Of a stretch of DNA of 34,710 nucleotides, positions 1 to 10,285 are shown one piece after another. The stretch covers positions 1 to 34,710 of the forward strand of contig JAKCWW010004083.1 of NCBI GenBank assembly GCA_026260175.1. Direction: 5' to 3'. The stretch comes from Reticulitermes lucifugus. Its lineage: Eukaryota > Arthropoda > Insecta > Blattodea > Rhinotermitidae. A model generated the notes under the pieces. The model was not told the origin of the DNA. It made no database searches and was given only the letters and a program-made list of their open reading frames with translations. Every line of letters starts with the position of its first letter. The stretch's first letter is position 1. The translations under genes and the position numbers were made by a program.

Positions 1-14
1 ACACACACACACAC
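1..14. repeat. (AC)n microsatellite at window edge
   Basis: Seven AC units; the tract probably continues outside the window. Confidence 0.9.
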
Positions 15-86
15 CTCACACACTAATAAAGGATTATCAGTATTATTGACTGCAAAGGACTTAACAGTACACACTTTAAAACGTAC

Positions 87-212
87 ATCTGTTCTTATTT
101 CTTCATTTACATTAACACCTGGCTCTTCATTTTGCATGTCCGAGACTTCCACAGAGCTTGTTCCATCTGTGTCTTTATCAGTGGTATCATTGTCAGTGTC
201 AGAATTTTCCAT
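87..212 (-). CDS. Possible first coding exon of an unidentified neighbouring gene
   Basis: On the minus strand an ATG at 212-210 opens MENSDTDNDTTDKDTDGTSS, followed by VEVSDMQNEEPGVNVNEEIR and TD. This is a hydrophilic, strongly acidic stretch of the kind common at protein N-termini. The ATG follows directly on the acceptor-like CTCTTGTTGTATAG, so a non-coding exon may lie upstream; a second good acceptor, TTTCCTTCAG, lies about 45 bases earlier. A donor GTACGT follows codon 42. Alternatively the frame continues without stop to the window edge, through a (GT)n tract. I do not recognise the protein. Same strand as Sec31 and downstream of it. Confidence 0.4.
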
Positions 213-454
213 CTATACAACAAGAGTTGAAGTGTGACAAACACTAACTTAAATCCTGAAGGAAACGTCTTTCATGTCTAAAAAGTAATTTATATGTCTC
301 AACCCTTAACCCGGTTACCAGAATTCATGCACCAAAAACAGGAATAAAATGTAACACCATCTTACATACTTAAGAACATACTTTGGGCACTTTAAAGTAC
401 ATTTAGAACAAAGCTTGCTTTTATATCCACAGTCACTATAGTTTGCCTGACGAT

Positions 455-625
455 GTAAACGCGAATTTTAATTTTGACAGTTAATTGAATCACTCAGATT
501 CCCTCTCAAATCGTCCGCCATTACTTTACGTCCCCACACAACCAACCAGCTCCTTTCCCGTTCCTGCAACGTAGTATTTTACCTAATCCGTGGATTAAAC
601 CAAGAACGCATATGGTGTACTCCGT
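455..625 (-). promoter_or_regulatory. CpG-richer stretch, possible promoter or 5' UTR
   Basis: This stretch has many CG dinucleotides compared with the AT-rich surroundings, and lies 250-400 bases upstream (on the minus strand) of the acidic open frame at 212. It also carries a short minus-strand frame (521-468, ATGGCGGAC start, 17 codons) that could be an upstream ORF. No TATA box or initiator stands out. Base composition and position are the only support. Confidence 0.25.
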
Positions 626-639
626 GACGTGGTGCAAAG

Positions 640-1140
640 GCTTGACGACGGAGTTGTTTACTTTCAAAATGCCATACAGCTGCATGGTACACGAACAAAT
701 GTAATTTCATTTACGCCCATAAGCAAAGCACGATCCTCCGTGCGTCGATTTTTACGAAACTCACAAATGATCAACAGCATTACACGCACGTCTCTTACAC
801 TAATCACACAAACTGGACAACAAATGTGGACAAGGACAGAAGGAAATGCATTTGCGCTCCTAGGCAAAGAATGGCTTTCACTGCGCCGATTGTAACAAAC
901 CTCACAACCATTCAATACAGTTTTCTGAATATTGCTGTACCGAATTTTATCCACATCGGACGAAAAAATGTAGAGCACATTTTCATTTACACCTTCAAAT
1001 GAACTACGGCTTTCACTACACCGATTTTCATGACACAATTTCTCAACGGCATTATGTGGAGATCTTTTATATCAAATTTCACCCGTCTCGGTCAAGAAAT
1101 ATGGAAATTACGCTTACAAATTAATTTACGCTCTTATGTA
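640..1140. repeat. Diverged tandem repeat, about 120-150 bp units
   Basis: Three to four units share the order: a CATTTACRCCC-like block, 20-25 bases later GCTTTCACTRCRCCGATTTT, then CATGAAACTCACAA-like. Clear blocks start near 707, 842 and 981, with a faded one near 1105. The same unit occurs at 32345-32580. Units are well diverged. Confidence 0.55.
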
Positions 1141-1194
1141 AAGTAATACTAATATATTGATTGTAGATAAAAGTGAAGATTAATTAAAAATCAA

Positions 1195-2000
1195 ATTAGT
1201 ATCAGTAATGGAAGAACTTGAGGCATGGTTCAACAATAATGAGCTTATTTTGAACATCGAAAAATCAAAAGTGATGTCCTTTTATTCTCGTCAATGTTGA
1301 CGCTCTTGCAGTCCTAGTATAATTTATAATATGGAAATCACTCACAGTTCAGAACTAAAATTTTTAGGACTATTACTAACAATTTAAAATGGAAGGCCCA
1401 TATTCAAACCCTGTGTGCAAGCCTGAGTAAGGTTTATTATATTCTTAAATCATTAAAAGGGGTCTTGAGTTTGCACATAATTAAAACTATCTACTTTGCT
1501 TATTTTCAAACATGTATGAAATATGGTATCGTATTCTGGAGGACTGACTGTGATAGTATTAAGGTTTTTCGTATGCAAAAGAAAGTCATCAGACTTATTG
1601 CTGGAGTTAAGAAATATGAATCATGTACACAGATTTTTAAGGCTTTTAAAATTTGAACTATGCCATCACTCTATATTCTAGAAGTTTTATGTTTTATAAA
1701 TAAGAATAAAAAGAATCTCAATAATAATTGTCTTATTCACAATCATAATACAAGGAGTAAGTGTGACTTAAACGTTCAAAGTTGCAATAGGAAACAATAT
1801 CATAAAAGTGTGATAAATATGGGTATCAGATTGTTTAATAACTTGCCAGATAGAATAAAAATGGTAGATAATTATAAAAGCTTTAAAAGAGAAGTAAAAC
1901 TGGTACTATTACATATCTCCTTTCATTCTATTCAAGAGTATTATAATTTTAATGGTTTTTTAGAATTATTTATTAAGAAACTTCTGTAGCTATTTTATAG
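1195..2000 (+). mobile_element. Jockey-superfamily LINE, 3' part of reverse transcriptase ORF (broken)
   Basis: Frame fragments read MEELEAWFNNNELILNIEKS (from 1208), then SSELKFLGLLLT, YFAYFQTCMKYGIVFWR, FRMQKKVIRLIAGVKKYESC, and HNHNTRSKCDLNV with GIRLFNNLPDRIK. These are the thumb and C-terminal motifs of Jockey/CR1-like non-LTR reverse transcriptases (L..WF..N.L..N..K; YGI.FW; QKK..R.I; HN.NTR; N.LP). Several stops and frameshifts separate them, for example after the Gln-Cys near 1297 and after FKI at 1656. No endonuclease or catalytic FADD region is present, so it is a 5'-truncated dead copy. Confidence 0.8.
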
Positions 2001-2094
2001 GTCATTGTGAAGTTGACAAAGTCTTTCAGGTTACTCCATTGGCGAGTTGAAAAGTAGTACACAGCACCACAAACAAGAAAGCACCAGGACATTT

Positions 2095-2700
2095 ACATGC
2101 ACAGAACAAACCCCAAACAAATTGAGTGACCTTTTTGGAACAAAAACTACCAGTGGATTCAGATATAAAATTTTCCATTGAACACTACAATAAACACAAC
2201 ACATTTTTGCTTGAATGTCATGTGACAGACCCTTTCAGTCTTCAAGATCAGTCAGTTTTGTTCCAGTTTCTTTGTTATGTCCACTGTGATTACACTGATA
2301 GTTTCCACATCCAGTGGACTGATGTCAATAAAAGCTTCCTGAATTTTTACAAAGTCACCCTGAATCCCGGGAGAACGATCAGTTTGCAACATCTGTTCTA
2401 TGTGCACACTGTAGACTGTCGTATCAAATATGACACTGTAGTACTTGGCCTTCTGGATTGATGAAATGATGGTCTGATGTACTCTTCCTCCCAATCAATT
2501 AATCAATTTGTTTTGAATGTCTCAAGAAAAGTATGACAAACAGCCATTTTTTCCACAAACTGAGTTCAAATGCTGTCTCTTAACAGGATCAAATTTTGTC
2601 AAATACTTCAACAGTGACAGTAAACTTCCTGGATTGGGATTATTTAACAGTGACCTCAAAGAGCAAATTCTGTTGAGCAAGGGTCTGCCCTAGCCGGCAT
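2095..2700 (-). mobile_element. hAT-type transposase remnant (ZMYM1-like/DUF4371)
   Basis: Minus-strand fragments read SLLKYLTKFDPVKRQHLNSV-like, LSYFS, GRxVHQTIISSIQKAKYYSV with IFDTT, EAFIDISPLDVETISVI, and NPLVVFVPKRSLNL. The order (KYFS.I.D.T....H..Q; ESFI.F; VPC.AHSLNL) is that of the hAT transposases related to vertebrate ZMYM1. The open frame 2494-2252 carries the core. Frameshifts and a Cys/His loss in the last motif show it is inactive. Confidence 0.7.
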
Positions 2701-3640
2701 TTTAGCTGCTTTAGAAGTTAAAATTATGAAATATCCTCATTCTCTTTCATTCTCACATGCTTAAGACCCTCAATAATAAATTCTCTTACACATTTTCAAA
2801 CAACTGTACATTTGTGACTTACTCCTCTTGGAAAGTAAGTGGGTCACATCACAATTAACCATTTAAAAAATACCAGCACGTTTCATGGACTTACCATTTA
2901 AGCTGTGATAGAAAAAGTGTTTTTATGTTACTAGGGCTGTACATTAAAATAATGTGTGCTACTTGTGTTTTAAGTCATAATTGCTATGACAGGCAGAGCC
3001 AAAATGTCGCCATGATTACAGACAGGCCCACACCTCAAAAATGTTACAGACTGAAATTGCTGCATTTTATTTATGCAGTCACTGTTGCAGTAAAAAAACA
3101 GGGAGGAAATATCTAGCATAAATTTAAAATTTTTGTCATGATCAACACTCATTTGGACGGGTTCAATGCTGGGGCATGGCATCCATATAAGTGCAGGAAG
3201 CGCCACTTCCATGGTTAACGCTTTTGCCCTTGATGAAAGATGTGATATACACCTAGTGCATGTACTGTGTTATGGGATATGACCATGCATCAGAGGTTGT
3301 TCAAGGCACATAATCCATTAACTATGCCACACATTATGCAAGGACATGTTTGTAATTTATAGTTTATCAATAAACTTTGAACTACAAAAGTCTGAACATA
3401 AAAACACAAACATTTCAATGTAAGAGTAAAAGTGTACTTTTTTAATATTGATTTTATAGTAACTTGTTATATCTAAGTGTTGTACTTGTGATTTTAGGTA
3501 ATCGTGGAAACACAGTCATCATATTGTAATCAAAGATAATGAATTTGTATACATTTTAAATTTCTGAACCTTGGCCTACATAAATCTGATATGACATCTT
3601 TCACATCTGTATTGTCATTTATAATCTTTCACTGTATACG
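2701..3640. other. Unassigned intergenic sequence
   Basis: AT-rich, with only short random open frames. I recognise no repeat or gene. Confidence 0.5.
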
Positions 3641-3692
3641 CATAATTGTAGGGTAATGTATGCAACATTGCATTTATTTACAACTGCTGTGA

Positions 3693-3733
3693 CTCCTTGA
3701 TAATAACCCTTTAAGGGCCAAAACATGTTGGAG
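3693..3733 (+). ncRNA. Decayed hammerhead-like motif, possible Penelope-type remnant
   Basis: CTCC and GGAG can pair as stem I, flanking TTGATAAT, a CCCTTTAAGGG hairpin and CAAAACATGTT. The layout copies the Penelope-type hammerhead (CTGATGA, stem II, GAAAC, short stem III, NUH), but core bases are changed (TTGATAA for CTGATGA, CAAAAC for GAAAC). Activity is unlikely. Confidence 0.3.
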
Positions 3734-3961
3734 CTATAATACAGACTGTTAGGGGCCTTTCCCCAGACACAGTGTACCTGTTGGTTTCACTCAATTTATA
3801 AAGTTTAGAAATGTGTTCACTTTGAAACAACCTCATGGCTATTAAACAACAAGTCCCACTTTTCATCACTTAGATGGGCTGTACATTCATTAACAGTACC
3901 ATTATATATCTACTTCATTTCCTGTAACTGTGAAAAGTGGAGCAGATGGATGAAAATAAAA

Positions 3962-4021
3962 TGAAATGCATACAAAATGTTGATAGGGAAACCCCAAGGA
4001 AAAAGGCGGTCTGGGACAAAG
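3962..4021 (+). mobile_element. Short LINE fragment (NAYKMLIGKPQGKRRSG)
   Basis: One frame reads NAYKMLIGKPQGKRRSG, resembling the C-terminal NAYR.L.GKPEGKRPLGR motif of the RTE-like LINEs elsewhere in the window. Very short, so tentative. Confidence 0.35.
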
Positions 4022-4439
4022 AAGGTATAAAATCTGAAATAAGATTATTAAGTTAGACCTAAAGATATGACCATGAGAAGAAAATTTAGTGAGTGAATAA
4101 TACAGTAGTGTGCACGTTACATACGGATAACAGAAATCCTATGACAGCACAAAAAAAAACTGGGAAAAGCAAGGTCTAGGTACAGGAATGACCTGAAGGA
4201 AAACAAACAAACGAAAACAGGAAAAGAATAGCAGCATATACAAGATGACTTATGGAAAGGTACGAAAGATGGACGTCGCTTTGGCATACAAGTATGATGG
4301 TCCACCTTCACAGAAGTACCTAATGATGGTGACACTGATAACAATCAGAAATGATTGCAAGTCACAACGAAAAGCAATGAGATTGCATCTTACCCCTCAA
4401 CAACTGTCAATTTCTTTTATAATTTGAATCATAAACCAA

Positions 4440-4685
4440 CAGTGGCATAGCTAGATTTTTTGGAATATGGGGTGAGTAATCACAATGGCCACCCCCAAAA
4501 GGAATTAAGAACCTCAGAAAAATCACAACTATTTATTGAATTTACTTGTATTTGGATCAATAATTTAAAATTTTCAGCATGTGGAAAATCCAATTTTTTT
4601 AGCTTATAATATTCATTTTGCCACCCCTTGGATTCTGCCGCCTGGGGCAGTGGCACCCCCTCCCTCCCCTCCAGCTTCACCCCTG
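4440..4685. mobile_element. MITE, hAT-like (8-bp duplication)
   Basis: The ends are CAGTGGCATAGCTAGAT and, reversed, CAGGGGTGAAGCTGGAG, giving imperfect inverted termini. Flanks TAAACCAA (4432-4439) and TATACCAA (4686-4693) look like an 8-bp target duplication with one mismatch. The element is 246 bp with no coding capacity. Confidence 0.55.
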
Positions 4686-4693
4686 TATACCAA

Positions 4694-5687
4694 CACAACT
4701 TCATATGCTGTCATAAAATTAGGCTAATGAAGACAGCATGTTTGACTTCAAAAAGATCTTGATGCTCAGTCACTTTATTAAGTGGACATCTTCCTACTGG
4801 ACGGTAGTTCATCAGCTGTTTTGTAAACCCACAATTTTTCTGTAAAATTCATATAAAACATGATGGAACATTCTGATATAAATATATTTGCACAAAAAAT
4901 CCAAAAAAGTTACCATTATCACACAACTCATTACTTTAACCACAGCAGATATATGTAAGACGTATGCACAATCAACCATCATTCATTATCAGACATTGAA
5001 TGACAGAAACTAATAAAAATATCTGAAAAGTACATGAAATTATATTGGTTAAGTGAATCCATTTTCACTTCCAAGAATCTGTCTTTTCCTTTATATACAG
5101 TCTGAAGAATATATGTTAAACTAACGAATGACCTCACCTTCAGAAACACTCACGCCCTGCAGAAGGCACACAGTTATGACTCATATGACAATTACAACAA
5201 TTTCAATGAGAAAATCCTTACATGTATGCAAAATGCTAACTGTTGCTATTTTGTTGCTATGCATGTTTATCAATGTTTGTCAGCAGGCAGAGTTGGTAAG
5301 AGTTACTAACAGGTGCAGATAATGAAAGCAATACATGGTAATGAAAGATATGCTTCAGCCGCATACTTGCTCTGTTAAGGTAACATCACAGCACAAATGG
5401 TCCTACCGGAAGTTACAAGCAAATTCACTGCTTGCATATTCAGTAAATCATGATTTTAAAATATTCTTCAAGGGCTGTAATTTACACAAGTGGATGCGGC
5501 TAACAATATCACCAAGTTCCTTCCAACAGTATAAATACGTTTACAGGAACAGAAACTGCTTGTTGAAATTTCAACAAGCCTATCATTATTGAATACAATA
5601 CAATACACTACAATACAAGTCACAGTAAGCTCTCACAGAGTGAAATGTCAGACACTGAAATATTTGGACTGTTTCATATGGAAAATC

Positions 5688-5723
<36 letters not shown>

Positions 5724-6962
5724 CCTGATGTATGGGGGTACATGTTATGGTGGGGTTTCACTGTCTACCCAAATGGCTGCAGTGACAAAGGATAAGTTCC
5801 TGAGATGACTGCAAACAGTCAAATTTGCAAATAAGATTATGGCCTCTCATAAATACCGTACACAGGATATTTTAACCCAATGTAAAATGTGATGTTATTA
5901 CATAATACAAATAAAATACATTATCACATAATATGCTCATAATATAGGTTATAAACAATCTTCATTCACAGAACATAGAACATGCAAAAAGGCGGTGCAA
6001 AAAGATGGTATCACAGGCAAACCTTTCACAGAAAATCTGTGATAATGTACTGTTGGACTGCTCACTTTAAACAAGCAAAATCACAAACAGCAATTCTGTG
6101 ATATGCAGGAGGAGTAAAGTCATAACTGTCACATAATCACTTCCACTTTCACACAATTATAACCGGAAAGTTTATAATTTGGGACAGACATAAAATGGCT
6201 CATGATATCCAATGGTTGTTCTATAATTAATGCTGCTTAGTCATACAAAGGAGCATACTTTTATCTGACAACTGTTGTTAGTCACTTTCTGTTGGCTCGC
6301 TTAACTTACAAACTTTGATGTGCATTCAACAGTGTGTCTGTTACATGTGACATGTCTGTGAGCCAAAGGCAAACATTTCCAGCACCTTCCTTAAATGTGG
6401 TGAGTCTAAACCTACAAGTAACTGCAGCACATTGAATGAAAACACATGGACCCAAACTCATGGTAAGGATGGTAAGAAATAGCAGCGAGCGTTGCGCTGC
6501 CTGCTGTCACACAACAAAGCCTGAGTGAAGTAGTTATTTTGTTAGATAAAATAATGTCCCTGTATTTTGACAATAAAATACAAATAAGAAGTTGCATTCA
6601 CCCCACTGCTTAACCCTTTCAATATATATGAATATGGGCCATATTTATGGAGACAAAATTGCATAATATATAACAGGAACTAAAAAATTGTTTTTTGAGT
6701 TGGCAAGTCACTTAATTTTAGAAGATACAGCATGATACAAATAATTCCTTGAAAATGCATTACCTATGGCAGCCATTAACTATTCCTCCAGATACCTGGA
6801 TGGAATTTATACAACCTTTTTCCTATGCAAATGTATTAGGGTTATGTCACAGCCTTACAAACTGAATTTGATAACCGAAATAACAAATTTGTGAAAGTAC
6901 TGCAACAATTAAATGCAAAAGTGAAGTTGACCTTATGCTTAAGGACCACAGCATGAAAATGT
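4694..6962. other. Unassigned intergenic sequence
   Basis: AT-rich. Only the AT microsatellite at 5691 stands out; no coding segment is recognised. Confidence 0.5.
5691..5719. repeat. (AT)n microsatellite
   Basis: About 14 uninterrupted AT units. Confidence 0.95.
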
Positions 6963-7184
6963 ATAGGGCAGTGGAAGTATAGCTCCAGACATTCTTAGCC
7001 TCAGAACTAAGAAGGAGGGGACTGGTCTGTGCCGCATCTCGACTGCTTTCCCTCCACTGGACAAAAAGCAGCAAGGGCTCAAGCCTGTCTGAACGTGGTG
7101 GAGAAGAGAAAAAGATTCTGCCCCCACCATGAACTGAACCCCAATTCCCCACTCCATTGACTAGTCACTATACTGACTGAGTTG
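6963..7184 (-). mobile_element. tRNA-derived SINE, family A
   Basis: Minus strand: a pol III A box-like CTCAGTCAGTATAGTGACT, then a B box-like GGGTTCAGTTC, then a shared body with a TGTCCAG-like block and CTGAGG.TAA..AATG near the 3' end. The same layout occurs at 11421-11674, 27495-27730 and 31047-31270. Confidence 0.65.
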
Positions 7185-8758
7185 TTCCTATAAAACTTCT
7201 GTGGCAAGCTTCAGCCATCACTTCAATGTAACAATTACCATTCCAGCTTTACTAACCAACTGTGGAATGAAAAAATTAGTCTTCTTGGACTACCTGACCC
7301 TGAAGGTGGGGGCACTATGCTTCTCCAAAAGATTTGGAACCATTTGCCAGTCAACAGGCAGTAACATCCCAGAAGGCTTGAATCTTCAATTACAGTCTTC
7401 ATTATTTCATTCATATTTAAAATTATATATATATATTATACATTTCCTCTTAACTCCTCTTGAGCAATCAGCAAAATGGAACTGGATTCATTATCGAATG
7501 TTTTGGAGACTGTTATTGCACCCATTATTAACAGCTGATTTGATAAGACATACTGCTGCCCATCGTATTTGTAGATAGGGCTCCAATGCTGGTGTTGATT
7601 GGGGTCTGGACATTTAATGGGTTTATGGGAGAAGTCAGCAAAGACCAGTGTCCTGCATGCTATGGCATAAAACTGTCATATATATTTTTTTAAGATGTGC
7701 CACAACATGCAACTAACTGGAAAGTGCAGACTGATTTTGAGAAATGGAAGAGCTTCCATGCAGAAATAGTTTTGCATAAAACTGTACACTGAAGGGGCTG
7801 AAACTCTCTTTGGTCACCTGCTCAAAGACAGAACTAAGCAGGAAATGTGCTCTAGGAGAATGGTTCTTCTGGTGCACAAATAAGAACATACTAGGTACCC
7901 ATTCTCTGAGGTAATGATGCCATGTCACTGGATAGATAAGGCCAACTGTTGCAGCAATTTCTACAACTACAGAAATGCTTGTCCAGCAATTATCTTACAC
8001 AATTCCAACAACAGGTCAAGTGGCCCTGTAAAACAACTAATTTGTAGCCCAGGGCAGCAGTTCTTCTTCAAGAGGACAATATTCCTCCAACAACCTGGAA
8101 ATTAACCATCACTGGTAAGATCCATCAAGGTTCAGACAGGTTGGTCATGATGGTAACTGCACATATTAGACAGGGCAGTTTCAAACATATGTTAACAAAT
8201 TGTGTCAGCCTCCTAAGGATGATAAACATATTACTCCACTTAACTGTTGCAACCATTTCATGTAGTTATTTGAAATTATCTGAACTATGTATTGTTGGCG
8301 TAAGTAATGATGCTAATTACTTAAATTGATCAAGGAAGTCACAACGCTTCATCACAGACAGTAACCTCTTTGTTGATTCAGCCCATGGACATTGCAGATG
8401 TACTGTACCACTAGGAGGGGTGATGTATGTGTGTTGTGCAACTTTGTTGCGTGAAGGACATAGGAGTAGTTTGCTAACTGCTACATAAAGCAGACATGAA
8501 AGAAGTCTCAGAAGCAGTTTCTACTGTTACTACAGTACAGGAATATAATCCACCACAACTAGCTGTATTAGTGCCCCAAGAAAACACAGCACGCAGTGCT
8601 TTATAATGTGTACAGTAATCGTAAAAAAACCACAAGTACGAAAGTATACATACATCAAGTGTTATGTTATGTCAGAAGAGAATTGTACATTTTACAAGGA
8701 GATCCACCCTATACAAATGAGGGAGCTGGAGAGACTGTATAACATCACAGCACAAGCA
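7185..8758. other. Unassigned intergenic sequence
   Basis: The plus frame 7201-7578 is open for 125 codons but matches no family I can name. The part reading IPEGLNLQ may be repeat-derived. No other feature is supported. Confidence 0.4.
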
Positions 8759-8793
8759 CATTCATTCATTCATTCATTCATTCATTCATTCAT
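8759..8793. repeat. (CATT)n microsatellite
   Basis: About eight CATT units. Confidence 0.95.
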
Positions 8794-9241
8794 ACTTACC
8801 ATATATGTTTTTATTATATGTTATTGTATTTTTGAACCCCTCTCCTCACCCTCATGTGAGCAGTTTTCAGTCTGTGGCTTAAAGTCAATAATTATTATGT
8901 GTTGTATTATGTTAAATTATCTGTCTGAAAGTAATTTATGTTTGGAGCAAAAGTATATAAATTCTCTATTGTACTGATAAATAACTGTTTCAACAAAAGA
9001 GTGATAGTCAAACTCACAAATATGAAAATAGCTGGCAAATGCACTCAGCTAATGTTTCTGTCAGTCAGTCACTGAACATTTTGGGAAAGTCATAAGTCAA
9101 AAGGCCTGCTTTATGCTATGTTTCTACCTATGTGGCTTATAGTGTATGATCTGTAAATAAGGACATTACATTGCAAGTAATGTGATATAATGTACCAAAA
9201 GTTGAAATTAAAATACTTCAGGATTTTTACTGTGCTTACAT

Positions 9242-9247
9242 TTTATT
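9242..9247 (-). terminator. Candidate poly(A) signal of Sec31
   Basis: AATAAA on the minus strand is the first canonical hexamer after the stop, about 850 bases downstream. Variants nearer the stop exist (TATAAA near 9865, CATAAA near 9646), so the true 3' end may be closer. The sequence 9248-10096 would then be 3' UTR with no other feature. Confidence 0.3.
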
Positions 9248-10096
9248 ATTCACACTTCCTTTCCCATGCATTATACCAGACAATATTCTCTCATATTTCA
9301 GCTTGCTTGAAGTATGACAATCAGTATTTACATCCATTTAAGTTACCAAAATGGAAACCTACAGTGAAACCTCCTTATCATAAAGTACAGAAGAACCCCA
9401 TGTGATGTTTCTCAATTTTAGGATTTCTGTGGTCTCAGCCAAATTACTCCTGTGCTACATTTCATCTGTTTATGCTTCTTGTCAGTTCAACATTCAAATT
9501 TGAGGTCCATCAGAGAAAAAATGAAGGGGTGCTTAAATGAATTCTGCTTGGGACCAAGTATTATTAAATCACATTTTCTTGGGTTGCAGATATGTGACTT
9601 AGAGTGAATCACGATAAAATCCAATGGCATGATTTTCTACAGTCTTTATGAAAAAAAAAAAACACTTCATAATTAAGTAGATTACAGTGCTGCATAAAGT
9701 GGATAACACGTAGTGTTACCCTGTCATCTTTGTACTGCTTGTGCCTTACCCAACAACCTTGCAGCATATATATTTGTGCATGCCAAGGATAGTTTCACTC
9801 TGCATCACATGTTCATGGTTTAAAGGCTCACCCTTCTTAGCTGCCTTCCCAAAGCGGTCATGTCATTTATAAGATTCCAATGTAACATATATGTGAAATG
9901 AATATATCAGCTTCCGTTCATTAATCCTCTAGCACCAGCTCTGCCCAAAACAAGTGATATTTAAGCAGCGTCGGTGTAGTATGTAGTTGTATGTCTGAAG
10001 ATGAACACGTCTGTTTGCAGTTACCTTGCATAGGGCTTGCACACTGTAAATGAGATATGCAATTTTCCTGTAAAGGAGGTACATTCATGATGGACA

Positions 10097-10285
10097 TCAC
10101 TGCAAATAGACTTGAAGCTGCAGAGCAGACTGTAAAAGTACTTTCAGTCCAGGCATGAAACTAGCAATCTGCGAGAAGTCTGCGCCAGACACTAGTTGCG
10201 TGTGAAGACTCAGGCCTCCAGTATAATCTCCAATCTGCACCATCTGCACTATCTGATGTAGGCCCTGCAATGTGGTCGGTGAAAG
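10097..10285 (-). CDS. Sec31: Sec31 terminal coding exon H
   Basis: The exon is 62 codons and a TGA stop. It reads [39 protein letters not shown] and [20 protein letters not shown], ending LQ. These match the last helices of animal Sec31 (LSP..., Y..GL.MHT..VS...FS, FMP.LKV). The acceptor is TTTGTCTTCCAG. The C-terminus has the usual length, so the gene is intact at this end. Confidence 0.95.
   Translation of the reverse strand, partial: LSPTTLQGLHQIVQMVQIGDYTGGLSLHTQLVSGADFSQIASFMPGLKVLLQSALQLQVYLQ

Noticed and set aside
468..521. Minus-strand 17-codon frame starting MADDLRGNLSDS
   Set aside because: A good-looking start, but it stops after 17 codons and no donor joins it in frame to the acidic frame at 212; kept only as a possible upstream ORF.
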